The notes: generated by a model from the letters alone, not told the origin. DNA of 64,000 nt from Siphonodentalium dalli (GCA_032622095.1 CP136062.1:143610351-143674350); one strand, 5' to 3'; counted from the stretch's first letter, positions 33,530-45,491 are shown. A program made the numbers and translations.

Positions 33530-35407
33530 TCTCATATATATTTTGAAGACCTCTGTTTGTTTGTCTGTCTGTATGTTTGTCTGTCATTTATACAAATCTA
33601 CGATTCTCGACCGATCGGGACGAAACTTGGTACGTGTGTGTAGTTTGACCAGGCGGTGGACGTTGTCGTATTGGCGAGCCCGTGCGGCGCCCGCTTCGTG
33701 CATGCGCAGACGAGATCTCGGAAACGGGTGGAGCTATCGACTTGAAATTTGCTATGTGAATGTATCTTGCCCCGGATACGAATTTTATCGGGTCGCCGAT
33801 TCCGTGCGACGCTAGCTTCGCGCATGCGCAGACGAAACTACGGTTGCAAAACGCACCGGGACCGGAATGCATTTATCTTGATTAAAAAGGCAGAATTAAC
33901 TCATTGGAAAACAACAAATGCGTGTCGTGTGCAGGGATGTGGCTAGAGGGTCTCCGTTGGGGTGTCCACGTTGGGAAATTCCAATTGCACCCCCTTTGAA
34001 TCATAATCAGACACCAAACACAACTTTTGCATAATTCCATTTGCACCCCCCTTGCATATCAGTCCTCAGGCCTAATATCCTATGTATTCATAAACTATGT
34101 TGTTCTATATGCCCGGTATAAGAAAATTCAGATACTTTAACCTGAGAATTGCATAAATCCTAACATCTAGTAGCCTACTCCAGACAAATGCACACGGCTA
34201 CGGATAAGAGACCAAGACATTGTGTCTGTCATTGTTCAGCCCGGTGTGAGAAAATTGGGAAAACTATACAAGAAAATCGCAAATCCTAGCATCTAGACTG
34301 GCCTCAACTGAAGCTTCCCTAGTGTTGGAAATTTCAAACCTCATACTCCCTCTTAGGTTGGGAAATTCTCCAACTGATGACCATTTCAGTCCACAAGTTT
34401 GACCGAATGTACTAAACTATTGTTTTGTTAAACTAATTATCAGTTTTGTATTGGTCACGGGGGAGGGACAGTGACACACCGGGCCGACCATGGTTCGGCC
34501 CGATGTTCGAAAATTTTGAAATCTGAACAAGAAAATCGCAAAATCCTAGCATCTAGACTAGCCTCAAGTCTTCTTAGAGTTGGAAATTTCAAACCTGACA
34601 CCCCCCACTTAGGTTGGAAAATTTCCAAATGATGACAATTCCAATGACAATGTTGACCAAATGTATGACAATATTGTTTTCTTAAATTTAGTAGCAGTTT
34701 TGACTAGCCACGGGGGAGGACCAGGACACAAGCTTTCCAAGTGTTGGAAATTTCCAACCTGTCACCCCCCCCCAAAGGTTGGAAAATTTCCAACTGATGA
34801 CCATTCCAACTAATGTTTTGGCAGGTATGAAATTTCCAACTGTTGACCAAAGTTGGGGGGGGGTGAGACACACCCCACACCCCCTCTAGCCACATCCCTG
34901 GTCGTGTGATTCTTATGTCTGCCGTTCCTAGGAACGGGGGAGATTTTCATCGAATCACAAAACGCACCGGAACCGGAATGCATTTATCTTGATTAAAAAG
35001 GCAGAATTAACTCATTGGAAAACAACAAATGCGTGTCGTGTGATTCTTATATGTCTGTCGTTCCTAGTTTTTCCGCACTAGGGACGGGTACCATCATTTC
35101 TCTTGATTAAAAAGGCAGAATTAACTCATTGAAAAAAAAAAAATTAATTAAACAAAAAATGCGTATTGTGTGAGTCTTATGTATGTCGTTCCTAGGAAGG
35201 GGGGGGGGAGATTTTCATCGGGTCCGTTTTTCCACCCGATGTTCCGTAAATCATACCTCTTTTAGGGACGGGTACCATCATTTCTCTTGATTAAAAAAGC
35301 AGAATTAACTCATTGAAAAACAAAAAATTAAAAAAGGCAGAATTAAAATTGTTTTTTAAAATGTCATGTTTCTGACCAACCACGCCAGTGGCGGGCTAAC
35401 CTGCTAG
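33530..35407 (+). mobile_element. Helitron array unit 8 (type 2 head, long)
   Basis: Begins like unit 4 but continues through the unrelated TTGGAAATTTCC-rich sequence. It then has repeated 3' modules (CTTGATTAAAAAGGCAGAAT at about 34986, 35101 and, changed, 35286). It ends with a CGCC-AGT-GGCG hairpin and CTAG at 35404-35407. Its tail matches that of the leftmost unit (28021-28024), as if the two outer ends belong to one subfamily. Confidence 0.6.
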
Positions 35408-35609
35408 TATTATATATTCATAACCGTACTTAAGCCATTGTTCTAGAAAATCTTTATGTTGCGAGGCCTTCCAATGTTTTACCTATCTTCAGGCAACATA
35501 TATACATTACTACTACCATGCCTAATCGCATATGACGTCATTTACTTAACGCCTGGCGCCGACATCACTTCCTTAACGCCTGTTGATGACGGTAGTCAGC
35601 TTTGGCCGG
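35408..35609. other. Spacer between the Helitron array and the LINE
   Basis: Short unique sequence with two CTTAACGCC...CATCACTTCC-like words near 35548-35580. No gene. Confidence 0.4.
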
Positions 35610-35947
35610 ATTGATTGATTGTGGGTTTAACGTCGTTTTAGCCGCTAGGCCATATCACGGCAAATAACTGAATCAGGTATCAAAAATCGGAGCGAAGCAA
35701 CTGTGTAGATAAACCAGACAGTGGATTAGATTAAACAATGCAACGACGAGCTATGTACAAGTAATACTAATATAAGAATAAGGTTTATAGTCACGACTCT
35801 CGGACTTAACAATATACACATAAAACATATACAGCACAATACAAATATACAACATAAACTGCGGTTATTTCTTCACTTTACGCAATGTGGGCCGAAGACC
35901 AAATGCCACTTCAAACAGGTGGGTTTTAAGTGCTGATTTGAAATCAT

Positions 35948-36826
35948 TTATGGTTTGTGGAATCCGTGATAAGGAAGTAGATTCCACAGCTTTGGGCCAG
36001 CCACAGAAAAAGCGCGATCGCCGCATGTAACCAGATCCCCAGGTTTATAGACAAGTTGATTTGCCTTGGCGGACCTGAGGGGTCTGACGGGCTGATAACG
36101 CTGAATGAGATCCGACAAGTACAATGGTGCCAGATTATTTGAACACTTATAAGTGAAAAGCAAGACCTTAAAATGGATCCTCTGCTCAACGGGAAGCCAG
36201 TGTAATTTAGCTAGAATTGGAGTGATGTTATCACATTTCTTTGTTTTGGTAACAATCCTAGCAGCACAGTTTTGTACAAGCTGACGTTTCCGAATAAGGT
36301 ATGTGTTGCAACCAAATAAAAGTGAGTTACAGTAGTCTATACGGCTTGTGACAAATGCATCTACGAGTTGTTGGGCCGTCTCTTCGTCGACCATATTTCG
36401 AACCCTGTTGATATTTCTCAGGTGACAATATGCCAATCTGCAAACTTGCATTACATGCGCCTCCGAAGATAGATTGTCATCCAACATATACCCCAGGTTG
36501 CCGACCATAGTCGACTTAGAGACTACACTATATCCAAGCACAATATCGTGGGTAGTTGCTTTCTGCAACTGATGCGGTAACCCGATATATATCAGTTCAG
36601 TTTTGTCAGGATTCAATTTAAGGAAATTATCAGTCATCCAGATTTTAATATCGGATACACAGTGCTCTATGGATTCTCTGGCTGGAATCTCACAACCAGG
36701 GTTGAAATGAACGTAGAGTTGGGAATCATCCGCGTAAAAGTGAAAATTCAGTCCATGATGACGGATTATGTCCCCCAGCGGTAGGACGTAGATCACATAG
36801 AGCATGGGTCCGAGCACATCGTACAC
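35948..36826 (-). pseudogene. LINE reverse transcriptase, C-terminal part
   Basis: About 290 residues from the VLGPMLYVIYVLPLGD motif, through FHFYADDSQLYVHF (the YADD catalytic motif C), LKLNPDKTELIYIG and the DYCNSLLFG thumb-like segment, to the conserved ending TCGDRAFSVAGPKLWNLLP. The last is a signature of CR1/L2-type elements. In life this makes cDNA at a nicked target. It is separated from the upstream part by a frame change at about 36815-36835, where the expected PQGSVLGP motif is disrupted. Confidence 0.9.
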
Positions 36827-37467
36827 ATCTGTGGCACATCGTACTTAAGTGCCAAAACATCCGAGTGAACGTTGTTCACTGTGACACTCAATGTACGGCC
36901 GTTCAGATGTGACCTAAACCAATATAAGGCTACACCCGTCACACCGAGTATGTTTTCAAGTTTCTTCAATAGCACAGCGTGGTCGATGGTGTCGAAGGCG
37001 GCACTGAGATCCAGCAACACCAAGCATGACACTTCCCTTTGATCCATTGACATAAGCAAGTCATTTTGGACCCGAAGAAGTGCAGTCTCCGTGCTGCTAT
37101 TTGGATGATAGGCAGATTGAAACACTTCCGACAAACCAGTGGACGACAAGTATTCGCGAAGTTGTTTGGAAACAACGCTCTCTATCAGCTTTGAAATAAA
37201 AGAGAGGTTTGAAACCGGTCGGTAGTTACTTAGGACCTCGACATCAAGTCCTGGTTTCTTCAGTAGCGGCGTTACTAAGGCATGTTTCATGGTGGATGGA
37301 AAAATGCCACTATCCAAAGAACTGTTAACAATATTCATCAACACGGGTGATAGCGCTGCCTTACATGTCTTCAATAACTTTGTTGGTATAATGTCGAGAG
37401 GGCTCGGTTTTAATGGAGATTTCGATATAATTTCTGACAGCTGATCAGATGTGAGTGGCTTGAACAC
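36793..37467 (-). pseudogene. LINE reverse transcriptase, N-terminal part
   Basis: About 224 residues beginning SDQLSEIISKSPLKPSPLD, then NYRPVSNLSFISKLIE (finger motif), FQSAYHPNSSTETALLRV and LVLLDLSAAFDTIDH (catalytic motif A with its Asp). It ends at a small out-of-frame insertion after KYDVPQ. The frame follows from the linker segment at 37410-37892 by a shift near 37465-37480. Confidence 0.9.
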
Positions 37468-37892
37468 GTCAGCTTTCTATTGGCAAGATCGACCGATGAC
37501 GTATACTGATGGAGTGGCGAGGACTTGTTTTTGTGAAGTAGTTTATCAATAACATCAGATAGAACTTTAGGCCGTTTTGAGTTATCGCTCACGAGGTCAG
37601 CAAAATATTGCCGCTTGGCCTCGAAGATAAGTTTATTGACACGATTTCGTTGTGTCACGAACAACTCCCTGTGAATCTCAAGTTTTGAGGAACGCCATTG
37701 CAGTTTGAGATTTCTACGACGCACTTTCTCTGCTCGGAGGTCGTCATTAAACCATGGAGATGATTTACGGTTCACCATGGTTTTAGTTTGCAAAGGTGCA
37801 AAACTGTTAACCAACTCCTGGGCCACATACTTGAAGTTTCTAACTAGCGCATCGACTGAAAGATCGCGGGTTCTCCACAGAGACGAGGACAT
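37410..37892 (-). pseudogene. LINE endonuclease-RT linker segment
   Basis: Contains SPWFNDDLRAEKVRRRNLK and LFVTQRNRVNKLIFEAKRQY, the conserved basic linker between endonuclease and reverse transcriptase in CR1/L2-type elements. It is out of frame with both neighbours. Its last ~20 codons overlap the RT frame and are not native. Confidence 0.85.
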
Positions 37893-38157
37893 GATGGCGT
37901 TCGAAATATTTCAAGGATCGATGCTGCGATATTTACGGAGAGCCATTGTCTTCCTCTCCGGTTTTGGTCTACGGAGCCTAATGTTGAACTTTATCAGGAA
38001 ATGGTCAGAAAGAGCTATGTCAAATACTTCAATGTCATAAACAATTCTGGAGTCACACTCGCGGGTGATCACAAGGTCTAGTGTGTGCTTACATTTGTGC
38101 GTAGGGTCAGTTACCAGTTCAACAAGTTCTATATTGATTTCAAGATATTCGATAAAT

Positions 38158-38385
38158 TTATCGCATCCCTGTCCGTCTCATTCTCCATATGGAAATTAAA
38201 ATCACACAGTACGATAAAAGGCCAGAAATAGCCAAAGATCCCAAGAATTCCGAAATTTCCGACGTGAACATATCAACACTTAGTTTGTTTTTTCGGTTTG
38301 GAGGGGGTCTGTATACGATAACCAAACGTATGGATGTGGAATTTTGAGTCAAAAGGCCCACCATTACCTCAAACGATCTAAATTA
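38158..38385 (-). pseudogene. LINE endonuclease C-terminal fragment
   Basis: IRLVIVYRPPPNRKNKLS is the conserved VIYRPP motif of AP-like endonucleases. The following Asp-Phe-Asn (metal-binding) motif is present, but in another frame near 38190-38205, so one frame change lies between. Sequence upstream of about 38385 no longer matches, marking 5' truncation. Confidence 0.8.
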
Positions 38386-41300
38386 ATGCTTTAAGCCCAC
38401 CGATCTACTGTGCGACAAAAGCGCTCGCGAAATTCAAAACAGATGCGTCGTATTAGATAATAATTGGTGACGTCACAAAATCAGATATAGTCTATATACG
38501 ACCCAAAGCGTCCGGTTTTGGTTCGTTATCACAATATTGATCTGATATACCAGGTAAATCTGAAATGGAGGTGGCGGTTCTTCGACGCCGTAATTATATT
38601 TATGGCTATATTTCGTTGTTCGTACTTTGATACCGTTCTACCTATGTTTGAATGACATGAATAATTCTTCATGCATGACAAAACAAAGTCACTCTGCTAC
38701 ACGCCGAAACACCGACCAAATTCAGTAACTGTCAAACTTTCCTAGATGTTCACTTTAATGTCAGATCATGATTCCCGTAATTGAAGACATGCATGGTTAT
38801 CATGGTTATGCGATTGTTTTCAAACTGACTAGAGTGATTGCACTTCTAGCGAGTGTGCGTGTGCGTATGATTGTAACTCTAGCGTCACAGGTCACGTGAA
38901 TCTACACGATTGTTGTCAAAAAGCGACAATATCAAGTACGACTTTCTCTACTTGTAAACACGGGGTATAAATCTAGTTTTGAAACATTTTGTTCTAACTC
39001 TGTGATTCTGCACATATGGATTATTGATTGTAGCTCTAGCATTACAGGTCACGGTGATTCTACACAATTGCTGTCCATAAGCGACACAAGCGAGTACGAC
39101 TTTCTATACTTGTAAACAAGGGGTATAATTCTATTTTTTAAACATTTTGTTCTAACTATGATTCTGCACAGATAGATTATTATCAAAAGCTCATTTAATA
39201 GTTCTAATACGAAATAACGGCACCAAATCCGTTACAACATGTACAATGGCATGTCCGTACGACTGTCGCAATGAAGTTCGTATTCATTTAAACGCTGAGC
39301 ATTCCATAAAATGAATTCTTATGGGTAAACGACCTTGACGGTGACCAAAATCGGAGTGATCGAAAGTCGTCCAATATCGATCGCTTGTTTATTTCATGAA
39401 CAGCGACGAAAGCGTAAAAGGCGTGCTGAGTTGATCGTGATTATGAATTACATGGTGACCGTGCACCGAGGTCAGAACATGATTTGATAATCAAAGCTCT
39501 ATTCAAAACTACACACGCGAAATATGACCGACGGTAACCAATATAACCCTATCCAGAACAAAAAACAATATCCTAGCACTGTATTTCGTTGTCCACGTTC
39601 ATTAAGGTGTCGTTTACACATAGCCGGTGAGCGATCTAAGTGGCGAACCCGTTAATCGGCGAAGGTTACTGCAGAGTGTTTACACATCGCCGGCGAAGAT
39701 ATATGCATATATGTATGTGTCTCCTTTACTTGTTAATAGTTTTCCTTTTAGTTCTCACTAAACTGCAATATGATAATGCTGTAAACATCTAGCCGCTTCC
39801 TGTTAGAGGTATGTTTGGGCAGTATAGTGCAGTGAAACATTTTAGAAATGGAAATGCCGAAATTATTAATATCCAACTCAAACTTTAAGGTATTGCTATT
39901 GATAATTTTAAAGATATTTAAACAACATTGTTAAAGGTTTGTCTGAGTTTATAGACAATCTGTGAAGTGAGTGTCGCACCAAAAGCATGGCCATTGTCAG
40001 TTTTGATATCTTTTCGTCGCATACATCTACAAGTTGGTGTCTAATCATTCGGATAGGATTGTATATTATATATTATATATACAAGTTTCAACATCGCGAA
40101 TCAAATGTGACACATTTTCCGTTTGCACATTATACAATAAAATATGTTTTTCGTTTTATTTGGGCGTTCACCATGTCCATGTATACAGGGCCGTGGCGGT
40201 GGGGGTGTCTCATCCAAACTTTAATCAAAATATTCAAAAGCTGGAAACTTAATACCTGACACATTGGTTGGAAATTTGACATCAACCATATGTTGAAATT
40301 GTTCTCGTAGTTTGATATTCCAACACGTTATTAGATGTGATTTTTTTAGACCAACATTTGCTAATTTTTTACCAAATTATTGGACTGAAATGGCCATCAG
40401 TTGGAAATGATCCAACCTTAGACGTGTGTCAAGTTTGGAAAATGTCCAACAATTGGAAATCTTAAGGCAAGTCTGGATGCTAGGCTTTTGCAATTTTCAG
40501 GGTTCTGATTTCAAAATGTTCTCGTACAGGGCCATAACCATGGTCGGTCCGATAATATTATGTCTTGGTCCCGCCTACGTGGTCAGTCAAACATGTATCT
40601 GATTTAACTGAACCAAATCGGGATTCAAGTTGCTTGACGTCAGACCACTACAAATGTTAGGATTGGGCAATTTCCAGGTTTAGACACAGTTTCAGATCTA
40701 AAGGAAATCGCTCAATACGGGGCCGTCTAGAGGATTACTGTGAGTGGAAGTTAGATAACATGGACTTACGCGAACATGTGAGTTTGGTGAGGTTCAACAT
40801 TTGGTGCAGTTGGAAATTCCAAAGGTGAACAGTCACACAAATCAGGTCCTCTAGACCCGTCCCTGTATATATGTCCACGACGCACTCAGATTTATATTAT
40901 TGAACTAATGGTCCATTTCATTTGAATCCATTGAAACGTGCCATCCCATTTCTTCCATATATATGATCATACATGTACATGAAAATGCACATTTAATTCC
41001 CTCGAATGCGCAACAAATGTACCATGCACATGCAGAGTACATGTATCATCATCAGTTAGTATTTATAATAATAGCTTATAACCAAGATGCGTGACCACCG
41101 ATAGGCGGCTGATTAGAGACAACCAAACTGACACACTTACCCATATACACAGGCGAAAAGCGGACTGATCTATCAGTGCTAACACCACACTATTGCTCGA
41201 GTTAATTGTTGAAAGGCAATCATCCATGACGGCAAATAAAGATCTAACTTAAATTCAGAGCGAATTGGAATCTATACGACAAGTTGCTTGTATTAAATAA

Positions 41301-41496
41301 TTTAATTCAGAAAATAAAAACCAAATAGCTGCATATCCGGATAGCTGAAATTCTTACCCGGCGAAGTATAAACATTCTATTGTTGTCGTAGAATTCGTCG
41401 TTACCGGCTAAAGCGAATAGGATCTTATCCGGCTAATGTATAAACACCCCCTAAGCATTTTGGATAGCAAAATGTATCTTTCATGTCATCTTATAG
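38386..41496. other. Long non-coding stretch before the TSP1 exon
   Basis: No gene is supported. A 190 bp near-duplicate pair around CGTCACAGGTCAC (38881) and CATTACAGGTCAC (39040) shares GCGACA...AGTACGACTTTCT. The block at 40205-40560 has TTGGAAATTTCC-like words related to the non-Helitron part of the 30-35 kb repeats, in diverged form. AGCATCCAGAC-type words near 40480 also echo that family. Confidence 0.45.
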
Positions 41497-41661
41497 CGGT
41501 GAATTCCTGGACGAACTACTCTGAGTGTGCTGGGCCTTGTGGTACATCAACGCAGACTAGAACAAGGAAGAGATTTTGTTGCCCTCCGGGCAGTACCGAT
41601 TGTCCTCTTTTCACCACGGATTCAGAGACGAGGAGATGCGAGCTGCGGGAGCATTGTCAAC
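41497..41661 (+). CDS. Thrombospondin type 1 (TSP1) repeat exon
   Basis: The exon runs between the acceptor CATCTTATAG and the donor CAAC|GTGAGT, 55 codons, phase 1 at both ends, as is typical for shuffled TSP1 modules. The product has NSWTNYSECAGPCGTSTQTR, then TRKRFCC, and later TRRCELREHC. That is the W-x-x-W/Y-x-x-C-x-x-x-C-G start, the Arg-x-Arg layer and the paired terminal cysteines. Seven cysteines are present, one more than the usual six (a Cys-Cys pair). These domains act in extracellular adhesion and matrix binding. A single isolated exon implies neighbouring exons, and the nearest candidates upstream are the lectin-like and Trp-rich exons, in the same phase. Confidence 0.85.
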
Positions 41662-42315
41662 GTGAGTTTCATCTTTCAGTCCATGGCATGGATATGTCTG
41701 TGGCGTGGTATTTGATATCTTTGTGAATGGAACTTGAGAATAATTTCAAACAACTGTTCAATTATGTTTTCTGCGGTGCATCCCAGTACGACTGATAATG
41801 TTGATATCGGATGCATATATGGATTACCCATTCATTCTCATTATTGTATTGCAAACATTGTCGATCGGTTATAGCATAACGACAGGCTTGTCGATTACCA
41901 ATTAACGGTCGTAATCACTGGTAAAATGCTCATACAGTACCATGACTGGTTATAAATTATCCATCTATATTTACACACTAAGTGTTGTCATCACTAAATC
42001 CAGCATTCTGATTGGTCGGCGCCCACGTGGCTAGTTGCAGTTATTTCTCGGTGAATGCGTAACGCCTCATAACTCCAAGCTAATAACACCATCGATACGT
42101 CATTAGGTTTGGAAAGACGAACGCGTAATGCTTTGGGCGCATTTTGACTCGCGCAGGATTGACTTAATACATCATCGGGTTTCAACATGAAGAGAAATTG
42201 TTCCTATTAACTTTTGCCAAGGGTGCTATTGGGTATTTTGGGCTGATCTTGTCACGATACACTTTTCGATTTAAATATATTTACAAAAGCGGCTTTTTCG
42301 CTAAATGTATATAAA
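41662..42315. other. Sequence downstream of the TSP1 exon
   Basis: Putative intron. No further exon is convincing. Confidence 0.4.
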
Positions 42316-42478
42316 TATAAGGATTAACTGTCATGTGGACTATTTTTATGGAGATGTAACGGTGAGGTAAGTGGACATAACTTGTATGTAAAACCCTTCG
42401 GGTTTTACACAAGTTATGTCCACTTACCTCACCGTTACATCTCCATAAAAACAGTCCACATGACAGTTAATCCTTATA
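42316..42478. repeat. Near-perfect hairpin element (163 bp)
   Basis: Arms of about 76 bases, starting TATAAGGATTAACTGTCATG, are complementary with one or two mismatches and a two-base bulge. They close on a CCC-TTC-GGG tip. Very recent or under gene conversion. No coding content. Confidence 0.95.
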
Positions 42479-45400
42479 TATCATTTAATGTTTTGCCATG
42501 TAATATATCGGATTTGAGGCATGAACACATGAACAGTTTATCCATAATTTGGGGAGCGTGATTGGGAATTACTGAGTAAGCTTGTAATATAATTGTAGCT
42601 AGGTATGTTAACTTGTTTGTTACTGGTAATAAATTACGCCCAATCTGGGACCCACCACCCCCTACGTCCAACAAATTGGATGCCCACCCCCTTTTCCAAT
42701 AAGTTTTACTATTATAGCTGGGTTTTTAAATGAAATAACTCACAAAGTTTGTCTTCTGACAATTGGTATATCTGGGCATCACCCTTTATTTATAAACTAA
42801 ATCTTTCAGTGATATACTATTTGATGCATGTATAAATAGACAGAACACCACGCGCATCTTAAAGGGGAAGGAAACCCTTAACAAATCAGGCCGTTAATCA
42901 CAACCCAAAGGGTTGTTTTACAGTAACATAAGCGACGCACGTATAGTTGTGACGTCAGTAATTTCTATACCCTATCAACATGAAAAAATTGTTTTTACAT
43001 CCGGGCGATTCAGACCTATGGGCCCTATGGTGGCCGCCATGTTGGAATAGAATTGTCAAATTAATAAAACGAATTTATTTTTCTTCTTCGATCAGCCTCC
43101 CTATAGCAACACTATTAAATTTGAAAAACAAAATCAACCTTATTCAAAATTAAATGCTTAATGTGGATTTAGCTGACGCGGCCGAATAGCATTCGGCAAA
43201 CCTCGCCAGATTCCGTACCGTTACAGTTAGAATATTACGTCCCCTGGCAGGCCATAGCAACGTTGGAAATGATGACGTAATTTCGTTACAAAATGGTGGC
43301 GCTCTCTTGTTTGCGAAATTTGAAATGGAATTGCTTGTTATTGTTATCGCTCGTATTTTAAATGTACAACGGTATCACAGCACGTACGCGTTGAGAACAA
43401 ACGAGAAAGCACAAGCGAAGATAGCACTACGAGCCAATTACTGGAATGACTTTAGAGTCAAAGCAGTCAAAAGAAGAAGAAGAATAACAACAACATGTCA
43501 ACAACAACAACTTGTTAATATTATAATAATGTTACTAGTAAGTTTTTTTGAAGTTGAAGTGAACTTAGTTCAGTCATGAACGTAGTGCGTATCCAGCAAT
43601 CTGCGAAAGCGGTCATGTTGACCTAAAGTGAACTGTGTTCAAAGTGAAAATCAGTCAGTCGGAAAGAAACTCAATGACGAAACTGTGACTGAAAAAAATA
43701 TGAAAATGAAGGTCACTGGAATGGAATGTGGACTGGTCTGTGCAGACTGCTCACCACGGCGATTTGACTTGTTCTGTTATTGTTCAATTTTAAGTCTGTT
43801 TTCACCTGGACTGGTTTAGTGGTTAGACTTACTAGTAGAGTTTCAACTGCAAGCGGCAAATCGTTCAATCTACTAACTACTTCTCTAAATAGTAAATTTA
43901 ATTGTTAATATCTAACACTGACACTGTCATGTCAAACCTCAACTTGGGTCAAGGAAATCAGAAAATGGACATTTTAGAGCTGACTGATTTACTATACACA
44001 GTATAGTTCAGTCACGAACCGTTGAACGTAGCGCGTAGCTGGAACTTGTGGATGCAGTAATCGGTGAAAGCGTTCATATGGCTTACTAATCTAATAATAT
44101 TAGGATTGTATTAGTCAATTTAGTGATTACAGATTACTAAATTTAGTTATCAACGACTTCAGCCTCACCCACTCACTGTGAATGTAACTCAGGTCAACAT
44201 ACAATGCTAGCCATCTACAGTCAACAGACTCGACACACAGATGTAACAAACATGTGAAGCCCAGTGAATTGGTGACTAACAAAGTGAGTCATTTATCTTC
44301 TTGTTGAGTGAAGGAAAAGAAGAACATCTCCCAATCCCACTTAGTCTCTGCACACTGCATAGTTCATGCAGTGACGGGTGAGAGGATATGCTTCCGGGCC
44401 AACTTTCCATCTGTGTGTATGAATTCTGTTTCCTATGATGGACACATCAAGTTAAATTTAATAATTATATTGCACGGTGATTAGTTTTAGCATTCTCACA
44501 TATTATATAATTCATGATTTTAACACTGTGTTCTCGATTTAAACCTTAAGCATAAAGCGGGAGCTTGATCAGCATGGCTAGCATATATATATTAACTAGT
44601 GGCTATTTGTGGAAAAATTATTAAATATAGCCCTGCGTACTTGCTATTGTCGACTTGACACATTGGGATTGGAATAATATGTATGCTAAACATAATAATT
44701 CCAGGCCAACTTAGTTGAACTGTCACGACCTTCTAGTTATACATGTACATGACTAATGTAGTAATGAGGCAATCATATAAATGTTTAATCTAGTAGCATT
44801 TTCTCAGACCATGCCATGAACATCTATGTATCTATGCCTGTCAAGAATAATGCCATTCCTCCCGGGCAATTATTAAAATGTTCATATACTATCAGATGCC
44901 TATTAACCAATAGTGTCAGCATGTGTCGCATGATTAGTAATTTTAGATAAAATTCTCAACGATCATTAAGTTTTTTGGCAAAGAGACATATATAGAATTA
45001 AATTGAAAAAGAATTAAATAGAATTAAATTTCCATCAATATTGTTAATTTCAGTCTAGGTCTCCGCTATCACTATTGTTGACCATCACAATGATTAGACA
45101 TCTGAGAGTACGATAAAAGCTCACAAAAGTCACGAACAAGCATGCAATCTCGAGCTGGGACCACTCTTAATACTTGTTTCTTATCATCTACTTCACAGAA
45201 GGGGTCACCCCTAAGTAGTAACCATATAGGAAATGCACCAAACATATCACTATTGCACAATGCCATCAGTTTGTTTGATCTAAAATATTTATCCACTCCA
45301 GCCCCAAAACATTAGTCATTTGGCAAATTATCTCATTCATTTTTGAAGTGCCTATCATCTACTGAAGTTGGATCCTACCACAGGCCATAAATTATGTCTC

Positions 45401-45491
45401 ATTGAGTCATTGTGCCCCATCCACGAAACCTGTTTTCATAAAAATGTATTCAGTATTATATGTAAATTTATCCAATAAAGATATTTTTCCC
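42479..45491. other. Long non-coding stretch
   Basis: No gene is supported. A TTAA-AGGGGAAGGAAACCC end at 42860 looks like a MITE terminus; its partner sense (GTTTCCTTCCCTTTAA) appears at 47886-47900, outside this interval. Two members of a GTTCAGTCATGAACG repeat lie at about 43568 and 44007, with a third at 59308. Confidence 0.45.

Larger units (their letters stand above)
31977..34617. repeat. 2.64 kb higher-order repeat, copy 2
   Basis: Copy of 28580-31215. The first base that clearly differs beyond the right edge follows TTGG at about 34617, where this copy continues AAAATTTCC while copy 1 returns to Helitron sequence. Confidence 0.93.
35610..38385 (-). mobile_element. CR1/L2-type non-LTR retrotransposon, 5'-truncated and frameshifted
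   Basis: The minus strand holds, in order, the end of an apurinic-type endonuclease, a linker, a reverse transcriptase with both catalytic motifs, a C-terminal thumb-like region and a 3' UTR. The UTR ends in GTTTAACG-type sequence and an ATTG tandem tail (35610-35625). At least three frame changes separate the pieces. The tail repeat and domain order fit the CR1/L2/Rex group of the Jockey superfamily. Confidence 0.9.

Noticed and set aside
27600-35000. CRISPR-like array (regular short repeats with spacers)
   Set aside because: Repeats are long, variable and bounded by Helitron ends; spacing is irregular and the genome is eukaryotic.
45072-45296. 74-codon minus-strand frame with a protein-like look (LRGDPFCEVDDKKQVLRVV)
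   Set aside because: Composition is plausible, but no flanking exon signals, homologous copy or domain could be seen; not enough to call a gene.
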